A DNA stretch of 10,883 nucleotides, taken from positions 1 through 10,883 of the forward strand of contig DAOTVD010000258.1 in assembly GCA_034437075.1 (NCBI GenBank). Direction: 5' to 3'. The position numbers and the translations under genes are program-made. The notes under the pieces are model-generated. The model had not been told where the DNA came from, ran no database searches, and saw only the letters and a list, made by a program, of their open reading frames with translations. Positions 5,702-10,883 of this stretch are shown here, one piece after another (the first letter of the stretch is position 1; every line of letters begins with the position of its first letter). Source of the stretch: DAOTVD01 sp034437075 (GTDB lineage: Bacteria > Chloroflexota > Anaerolineae > Aggregatilineales > J027).

Positions 5702-6473
5702 ACATGTCATCATCGCTGGGGAAGAACCCTATATCGAGCATCTGCACAAGCTGGCCACCGCGCGCGGCCATCGCGTGGACCTCTATTATATTGATGACCT
5801 AGACGAGCAAGAGACGCTCGATAAGCTCGTCAGTGATGCGGCCACCTGCGACATCTTCATCGAGAGCCTGAACGAGAGCACCGCCAGCAAAATCTGGCTC
5901 ATCGAGGGGATCGAGGTCAACATGAAGGACGACGCCCTGGTGATGACTAATGCACTGTGCGCCAGCCCGACCGAGATCGCGAGTTGGTGCGCAGACCCGC
6001 GCCGCGTCATCGGTTTTGGGCTGATTCCGCCCTTCAAGGACGATGGCCCGCTCGAATTCGTGCCCGCTTTGCAGACCGAACTGAAATTCGCCACCGAAGC
6101 GCGCGAGTTTTGGCAACGCCTGGGCTATGGCGTCGTGCGCGTGCCAGATACGCCCGGCATGGTGCGTGCGCGCTTGGTGTGTACGCTCATCAACGAAGCG
6201 GTTTTTGCGTTGAACCAAAAAATTGCCAGCGCCGAAGACATCGACACCGCGCTGAAGCTCAGCCAGGGCTTACCCCTGGGGCCGCTCGCCTGGGCGGATG
6301 AACTCGGCTTGGATGTGGTGCTGGGCACGCTGACGGGCATGTACGATTTTTGGGGCGAAGAACGCTATCGCCCTGCGCCATTGCTGAAGCAGAAAGTCCG
6401 TGCGGGGCATTTGGGCAAGAAGGTCGGGCGCGGCTTTTTTGTCGATCCGCTGCTCAGCCCGCCAGAAGTCTAG
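5694..6473 (+). CDS. Divergent 3-hydroxyacyl-CoA dehydrogenase-like partner protein
   Basis: The 259-residue protein starts at ATG 5694, which overlaps the previous stop (ATGCCTAA); a GAGGA lies 13 nt upstream. An in-frame ATG at 5589 would add 35 basic residues read from inside the previous gene and is rejected. The C-terminal half is clearly the 3-hydroxyacyl-CoA dehydrogenase dimerisation domain: PGMVRARLVCTLINEAVFAL (154-173), SAEDIDTALKLSQGLPLGPL, then RYRPAPLL and HLGKKVGRGFF near the end. The N-terminal Rossmann domain is degenerate: the glycine loop is AGEEPY (8-13). At the active site the His is Gly109, the Asn is Pro112 and the later Asn is Ala159. Glu121 remains at the +12 position. 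It is likely a non-catalytic or altered subunit that pairs with the upstream paralogue. Pairing is inferred from overlap and complementary losses. Confidence 0.85.
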   Translation: MPKHVIIAGEEPYIEHLHKLATARGHRVDLYYIDDLDEQETLDKLVSDAATCDIFIESLNESTASKIWLIEGIEVNMKDDALVMTNALCASPTEIASWCADPRRVIGFGLIPPFKDDGPLEFVPALQTELKFATEAREFWQRLGYGVVRVPDTPGMVRARLVCTLINEAVFALNQKIASAEDIDTALKLSQGLPLGPLAWADELGLDVVLGTLTGMYDFWGEERYRPAPLLKQKVRAGHLGKKVGRGFFVDPLLSPPEV

Positions 6474-6474
6474 C

Positions 6475-7563
6475 TCACACTTGCAGGCCCCGGTAACGGC
6501 TGCGGCCCATCTCTTTGCGCAGGTTGGCCAGCAGGGTTTCGCGCTCGTCGTCGGTCAAAAAGGCCGCATGCGCCGCATTGACCACCAATTCGTTAATGTC
6601 GCGCAGACTCATGCCCAAAACATGCACCGCAATGTAGTATTCGTCGGTTAGGGTGGTGGGGTGGATGGCCGGGTCGTCCGTGTTGATCGTCAGCGGCAGA
6701 TTCAAATAGCGCATATCCAACAGGGGATGGTGCTCGGTGAGCCCGACCACGCCGGTCTGAATATTGCTGGTGGGGCAGACTTCGAAGTACACGCCGCACT
6801 CACGCGCGAGTTTGGCCGTGGCCGAATCTTCGACAATGCGCACCCCATGCCCGATGCGGTCTACCTGAATATTTTCGATGGCATCGCGCACGTTTTCCGG
6901 GCCTTCCCATTCCCCGGCATGGAGCGTCAGCCCCAGGCCCGCGCGCTTGGCCTCGCGTAGTAAAGGCGAAAACGGCCTAGCGGGGAAGCCCGCTTCCATG
7001 CCCGCCAGGTCGAGCCCGCGCACGTTATAATCCTTGAAATTAATGGCGGCTTGTAGGGTTTTGCGCGCGACCTCCAGGTCTTCGTGCCGGTTCATCGAGA
7101 CGATCAGATTCACCCAGATGCGGTTGGCGTGGGCGGTGGCTTCGGCGGTTTCGCAAACCCAGGTCATTACGTCGTTGAAGTCGTAGCCTTGCGCTTTGGC
7201 CAGGGCATTGGGCGTAAAACGCAGTTCCATATAACGCACATTGTCCGCTGCCGCGTCTTCGACGGCTTCGCGCACCACGCGCTGAATGACGGAGGGGTCT
7301 AGAAAGAATTTGCGCAGCACACCAAATTTGGCGATGAAGGCTTGCATGGTGGCGGGGTCGTCGGGCGTCATCTGCACATGTGGCGCCAGTTCGGCGGGGT
7401 CATAAGACGGCAGGGGGATGTCGAACTGGCGCGCGATGTCACACAGGGTTTCTAGCCGGATGGAGCCCTCTAAATGGCGGTGTAGCTCGATTTTGGGCAG
7501 CGCGTAAAGCTCGCGCCATTGGTCGGTGTGCCTATCGACAATGTCTGTGACCTGAAATGCCAC
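6475..7563 (-). CDS. Adenosine/adenine deaminase-family metal hydrolase
   Basis: A 362-residue TIM-barrel aminohydrolase of the ADA family, which deaminates purine bases or nucleosides with one zinc. All metal and catalytic residues are visible: His28 and His30 (PKIELHRHLEGS), His215 and Glu218 (LHAGEWEGPENV), His239 (RIGHGVR), and Asp296-Asp297 (INTDDPAI). The CPTSNIQTG loop (263-271) is like bacterial Add. Two pocket positions differ from Add: Glu32 replaces the ribose-contacting Asp of HLDG, and Met189 replaces the Asp of LAGDE. Glu at the first position is also seen in adenine and aminodeoxyfutalosine deaminases, so substrate is open. The start is GTG (7563) with AGAGG 5 nt upstream. The stop converges with the dehydrogenase-like gene with one base between. 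It lies downstream of secA behind a terminator. Confidence 0.9.
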   Translation of the reverse strand: MAFQVTDIVDRHTDQWRELYALPKIELHRHLEGSIRLETLCDIARQFDIPLPSYDPAELAPHVQMTPDDPATMQAFIAKFGVLRKFFLDPSVIQRVVREAVEDAAADNVRYMELRFTPNALAKAQGYDFNDVMTWVCETAEATAHANRIWVNLIVSMNRHEDLEVARKTLQAAINFKDYNVRGLDLAGMEAGFPARPFSPLLREAKRAGLGLTLHAGEWEGPENVRDAIENIQVDRIGHGVRIVEDSATAKLARECGVYFEVCPTSNIQTGVVGLTEHHPLLDMRYLNLPLTINTDDPAIHPTTLTDEYYIAVHVLGMSLRDINELVVNAAHAAFLTDDERETLLANLRKEMGRSRYRGLQV

Positions 7564-7664
7564 CTTAGCCTCTTAAGCCTGATTTGTGAATCGATTGTGT
7601 TCCAGCATAAACCATGGTTGGGGATAATGCGAAAAGACAAACGGAACCCAAACCTGCCCGTGGG

Positions 7665-7692
7665 AAAAAAAGCGGGCGCTCGTTGGCGCCCG
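7665..7692 (-). terminator. Rho-independent terminator of secA
   Basis: On the minus strand a perfect 7-bp stem, CGGGCGC and GCGCCCG (7692-7686 and 7679-7673), closes a 6-nt loop. It is followed after GC by a run of seven T (7671-7665). It starts 15 nt past the secA stop. The adenosine deaminase gene that follows therefore probably has its own promoter in 7564-7660, where I could not identify a convincing one. Confidence 0.85.
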
Positions 7693-7707
7693 TCTGCATG
7701 ATGGCCA

Positions 7708-10518
7708 TTAGGTGCGTTTCACGCGCTTGGCGCGCTTGACCTTCTTCTTGCCAGACTGCGCCTCTGAGCGACGGCGCGCAGCCCGGCTGGGGCCGGGGCC
7801 CGTGGCGCCCGCCTGGCGGACATCGTCTTCGCCACCCCGGCGGTTGCCGTCCTGTTGGGGCGAATTCGTCTGCACGTTGCGCACGGTTTGGGCTTGTTTC
7901 TGGCGCAGTTCGAAGTTATACACCCCGCGCGCGACTTCCGAATTAATTTCTTCTTTCATCGCGTTGTACATCTGGAAGCCCTGAATCTGGTATTCGACCA
8001 GCGGATTGCGCCCGCGTATGCCTTCCAGGCCGATCCCTTCGCGCAGAATCGACAGGTCGGTCAGATGCCGCCGCCAGTGTTCGTCCATCACCTGCAAAAA
8101 GATGCTGCGTTCGATGTCCGTCATCGTCGCGTTGACGTCACTTTCGGCGAGGGACTGGGCCTGGGCCTCGTAGACTTGCAAGGCGGCTTTCAGGATGTCC
8201 GTCTCGATGTCCTCGCGCGTCATGGTTTCCCAGGTGTGGGGCGCTACTATAGACGACGCGCGGAAGCGGGTGGTCTGGTTATGCAGTTCTTCCAGATTCC
8301 AGTCGGCGGGGTCGCCGCTGAGATATTGCTCGGCCAGGCTGTGGGCTTCTTCGGCGATGCGCTCGTGGATCATCTCGCGCAGTTCGTCCGGCTGGGCATA
8401 AAGCACCTGGCGGCGCAGCGCGTAGAGGTCTTCGCGCTGTTTGTTGACCACGTCGTCATACTCTAGCACGCGCTTACGGATGTCGAAGTTGTGGCCCTCG
8501 ACACGCACCTGGGCCTGCTTGATCGCATTGCTGATCCAGTTGTTCTCGATGGGCATATCTTCGGGGATGCCGGCGGTGTTCATATAGCCTTTTAGGCGTT
8601 CGCCGCCGAAGCGCAGCATCAAGTCATCTTCCAGGCTCAGGTAGAAGCGCGAGGCGCCGGGGTCGCCCTGACGGCCCGAACGCCCGCGCAACTGGTTATC
8701 AATGCGCCGCGCGTCGTGGCGCTCGGTGCCCAGCACATATAAGCCGCCAGCTTCCAGGACTTTTTCGCGGTCACGCGCGCAGATTTCTTTAGCCTTGCTC
8801 AGGGCGCTTTGCCATTCTTCGCGCGTGGCGGTGGTCACATCCAGGCCCTTTTTGCGCAGCATATCGCGCGCAAGGCCGTCGGGATTACCCCCCAGCAAAA
8901 TGTCCACACCACGCCCGGCCATGTTGGTCGCGATGGTGATGGCGCCCGGGCGCCCGGCCTGGGCGATGATGGATGCTTCGCGGAAGTGCTGCTTGGCGTT
9001 CAGGATTTCGAAGTCTTTCAGGCCCGCTTTTTTCATGGCCCGCCCCAAGCGTTCGGAGGCTTCAATGGCGACCGTACCCACCAACACGGGTTGGCCGTTG
9101 GCTTGGCGTTCGCGCAGGTCTTCAACGATGGCCTCAAACTTGGCGGCTTCAGTCTTATAGATTTTGTCGGCGTAGTCGATGCGCTGAATGGGGCGGTGGG
9201 TGGGGATGACGGTCACATCCAGGTCGTAAATTTTCTGGAACTCTTCTTTTTCCGTCTCGGCAGTACCCGTCATGCCCGCGAGTTTGTCATACATGCGGAA
9301 GAAGTTCTGAAAGGTGATGGTGGCCAGCGTGACGTTTTCCTCGCGCACTTGCACGCCTTCTTTGGCCTCGATGGCCTGGTGCAAGCCTTCCGAAAAGCGC
9401 CGCCCGTGCATCAACCGCCCGGTGAATTCGTCCACGATGACGATTTGCCCATCCATCACGACATAGTCTTTGTCGCGGATGTAGGCGACTTTGGCACGCA
9501 GCGAATTATCCAAATACGGGATCATATCCGCGTGTTCGTCGCTGTAGAGTTCTTCGTCTTGCAACATGCCATCGCGCCGCATCTGCTTTTCGACCTGCTC
9601 GACGCCGGCTTCGGTCAGGTACACAATGCGGTCTTTGGCCTCATAGACGTATTCGCCATCCGGCTCTTCAAGCTCGACGCTTTCTTCGGAGGATCGCCCC
9701 AGTGGCTTGACGATTTTGGCGAAATAGTTATACAAGTCGGAGGGTTGCGAGGCTTTGCCAGAGATAATCAACGGGGTACGCGCTTCGTCGATTAGGATGT
9801 TATCGACCTCGTCGATGATGCCGAAGTAATGCCCGCGCTGGGCCATCTGGCGTGGGTCGCGCACCATGTTATCGCGCAGATAGTCGAAGCCGAATTCGTT
9901 ATTTGTGCCGTAGGTGATGTCGGCGGCATAGGCTTCGGGCCGGGTGACCGGGCGCAGGCGTTCGTAGCGGTCATCCTCAGAATGGTGGTCGGGGTCAAAC
10001 ACAAACGAGGCCATTTGCGGGTTGGTGCCCTGGCTTTGGATGACCGACGCCGTTAGGCCCAAGAAGTGATACACGGGCCCCATAAGTTGCAAACCGACTT
10101 TCGAGAGGTAGTCGTTGGGCGTCACCAGATGCACGCCCTTGCCCGCCAGCGCGTTCAGGTAAATCGGCAGCGTGGCCACCAGCGTTTTACCCTCACCCGT
10201 GCGCATTTCGGCGATTTGGCCCTGGTGCAGCACAATCCCGCCGATCATTTGCACATCAAAATGACGCATGCCCAGGGTGCGGCGCGCGGCTTCGCGCACC
10301 ACGGCGTAGGCTTCCACCAGCAGATCATCCAGGGTTTCACCTTCGGCCAGGCGTTGCTTAAATTCGTCCGTTTTGGCCGCCAGTTGCTCGTCGCTGAGCG
10401 CTTCCAGAATCGGTTCCTGGGCGTTGATTTCCTCCACGACTTCGCGGTGCTTCTTCAATACCCGATCATTCGGGTCGCCAAACACGGTTTTGGCGATTTT
10501 TTCGATGACAGTAACCAT
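7708..10518 (-). CDS. secA: Preprotein translocase ATPase SecA
   Basis: SecA is the ATP-driven motor that pushes unfolded proteins through SecYEG. The 936 residues show the complete motor: Walker A MRTGEGKT (105-112), ADITYGTNNEFGFDYLRDN (199-217), Walker B DEVD (236-239) then ILIDEARTPLIISG, MTGTAETEKEEF, TNMAGRGVDILLGG, and the arginine-finger region IDNQLRGRSGRQGDPG. The helical scaffold (NFDIRKRVLEYDDVVNKQR) follows. Between FLGLT and the ADITYGTNNE block about 24 residues are inserted relative to E. coli SecA. The GRGTDI motif reads GRGVDI. The C-terminus is glutamine- and glycine-rich, ending in a basic tail (SGKKKVKRAKRVKRT) with no zinc-binding Cys cluster. The ATG has a weak RBS; a better AGGA lies 16 nt further up. 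It is transcribed from an extended -10 and ended by a terminator. Confidence 0.98.
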   Translation of the reverse strand: MVTVIEKIAKTVFGDPNDRVLKKHREVVEEINAQEPILEALSDEQLAAKTDEFKQRLAEGETLDDLLVEAYAVVREAARRTLGMRHFDVQMIGGIVLHQGQIAEMRTGEGKTLVATLPIYLNALAGKGVHLVTPNDYLSKVGLQLMGPVYHFLGLTASVIQSQGTNPQMASFVFDPDHHSEDDRYERLRPVTRPEAYAADITYGTNNEFGFDYLRDNMVRDPRQMAQRGHYFGIIDEVDNILIDEARTPLIISGKASQPSDLYNYFAKIVKPLGRSSEESVELEEPDGEYVYEAKDRIVYLTEAGVEQVEKQMRRDGMLQDEELYSDEHADMIPYLDNSLRAKVAYIRDKDYVVMDGQIVIVDEFTGRLMHGRRFSEGLHQAIEAKEGVQVREENVTLATITFQNFFRMYDKLAGMTGTAETEKEEFQKIYDLDVTVIPTHRPIQRIDYADKIYKTEAAKFEAIVEDLRERQANGQPVLVGTVAIEASERLGRAMKKAGLKDFEILNAKQHFREASIIAQAGRPGAITIATNMAGRGVDILLGGNPDGLARDMLRKKGLDVTTATREEWQSALSKAKEICARDREKVLEAGGLYVLGTERHDARRIDNQLRGRSGRQGDPGASRFYLSLEDDLMLRFGGERLKGYMNTAGIPEDMPIENNWISNAIKQAQVRVEGHNFDIRKRVLEYDDVVNKQREDLYALRRQVLYAQPDELREMIHERIAEEAHSLAEQYLSGDPADWNLEELHNQTTRFRASSIVAPHTWETMTREDIETDILKAALQVYEAQAQSLAESDVNATMTDIERSIFLQVMDEHWRRHLTDLSILREGIGLEGIRGRNPLVEYQIQGFQMYNAMKEEINSEVARGVYNFELRQKQAQTVRNVQTNSPQQDGNRRGGEDDVRQAGATGPGPSRAARRRSEAQSGKKKVKRAKRVKRT

Positions 10519-10554
10519 AATATCGCTTTAACTGTTCCTATCTATATCGTTCAC

Positions 10555-10563
10555 ATTATAACA
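10555..10563 (-). promoter_or_regulatory. Extended -10 promoter of secA
   Basis: The minus strand reads TGTTATAAT, identical to the mreB box. The predicted start is near 10548, a leader of about 30 nt. A small inverted repeat, CATAG/CTATG (10562-10573), abuts the box upstream and could be a regulator site. No clear -35 box. Confidence 0.6.
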
Positions 10564-10635
10564 TAGCCCTATGGGGGGCTGATGAGCGTTCACCCCAAAT
10601 TCAAACCGAAACATGATGTAATCCCTGCGCTTATA

Positions 10636-10663
10636 TTGTATGATTTCTTGTACAATATTTGTA
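10636..10663. repeat. Phased TTGTA repeats in the secA/ORF divergent region
   Basis: TTGTA occurs at 10636-10640, 10648-10652 and 10659-10663, i.e. at 12- and 11-bp steps, close to one helical turn each. The middle copy is part of the palindrome TTGTACAA (10648-10655), and ATTGTA/TACAAT (10635-10640, 10651-10656) form inverted arms. A TATAAA (10662-10667), 33 nt before the ATG at 10701, may be the -10 for that gene. The stretch is AT-rich, so chance is a real possibility. Confidence 0.3.
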
Positions 10664-10700
10664 TAAAAGTGCCGATTTCTTAAGAAAATAGCGACCTTAT

Positions 10701-10883
10701 ATGCATACAACAGCACACAATGCCGCCCCCGAAGCGGCCACAGAAACCATTTCCAATATTGATTTTGCCGAGCAAGTACGCAGCGAACGTTTAGAAGTCA
10801 TCTGGAAAAGCACCCTGGCTATGGCCACTGCCTTTGCATGGGGGGCTATTGTGCTCTCGGCGTGCGGGGTCACCTCTGCGGCG
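10701..10883 (+). CDS. Partial gene: N-terminus of a membrane or secreted protein
   Basis: An ATG at 10701, with an in-frame TAG twelve bases upstream, opens a frame that stays open for all 61 codons to the window edge. The N-terminus is polar and Ala/Thr-rich (MHTTAHNAAPEAATET), then a charged helix (FAEQVRSERLEVIWKS). A hydrophobic stretch from about residue 39 (LAMATAFAWGAIVLSACGV) looks like a transmembrane segment or signal anchor. The LSAC-G resembles a lipobox, but it lies too far from the N-terminus for a normal lipoprotein signal. There is no good RBS. The family cannot be named from this fragment. It is divergent from secA. Confidence 0.6.
   Translation, partial: MHTTAHNAAPEAATETISNIDFAEQVRSERLEVIWKSTLAMATAFAWGAIVLSACGVTSAA

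Noticed and set aside
7564..7664. Promoter for the adenosine deaminase gene
   Set aside because: No -35/-10 pair with acceptable spacing could be found; only weak hexamers and a 10-bp palindrome AACCATGGTT at 7610-7619.
8809..9795. A 328-codon + strand frame opposite secA, with others at 7855-8466 and 8702-9160
   Set aside because: It lies wholly antisense to strongly conserved SecA motifs; long antisense frames are expected in GC-rich genes and the product resembles no known domain.
10528..10716. A 62-codon minus-strand frame upstream of secA
   Set aside because: It runs through the AT-rich promoter region, lacks an RBS and covers the secA -10 and phased repeats; most likely non-coding.

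Overview
The window is 10.9 kb of dense bacterial chromosome with nine complete genes I accept and one gene running off the right edge. Most coding DNA is GC-rich. The SecA carries an insertion before its ADITYGTNNE block and a GRGVDI variant of a core helicase motif, and neighbouring genes favour a Chloroflexota (Anaerolineae-like) host. That taxonomic call is inference from protein style only.

Left part (1-743): a nested palindromic, MITE-like element (about 5-179) lies just upstream of two small + strand genes. The first encodes a 70-residue soluble protein of unknown function. The second encodes a 57-residue two-helix membrane protein. They converge on an mreB-type gene on the minus strand, and the 3' end of mreB is partly duplicated in the short gap between them.

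Middle (744-4578, minus strand): mreB has its own extended -10 promoter and a TTG start. Upstream of it is a three-gene run, transcribed in the order DNA methyltransferase, Gfo/Idh/MocA oxidoreductase, nitrilase-superfamily amidohydrolase. The last two are 2 nt apart and probably translationally coupled. The methyltransferase is clearly AT-richer than its neighbours and looks acquired.

A 274-nt divergent promoter region (4579-4852) holds an inverted repeat over the methyltransferase -10 and a possible leaderless promoter for the next gene. Then come two overlapping + strand genes (4853-6473) for 3-hydroxyacyl-CoA dehydrogenase-like proteins. Both have lost the catalytic His and its helper residues, and the second has also lost the NAD-binding glycine motif. 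This pair is the most unusual thing in the window.

Right part (6475-10518, minus strand): an adenosine deaminase-family gene, a rho-independent terminator and secA. SecA is the preprotein translocase motor; here it ends in a basic tail with no zinc-binding cysteines. Beyond secA, an AT-rich divergent region with phased TTGTA repeats leads into a + strand gene cut off by the window edge.

Housekeeping functions (cell shape, secretion, purine salvage or deamination) are mixed with accessory ones (orphan methyltransferase, degenerate dehydrogenase pair, MITE-like insertion). I saw no rRNA, tRNA, CRISPR array or transposase gene.
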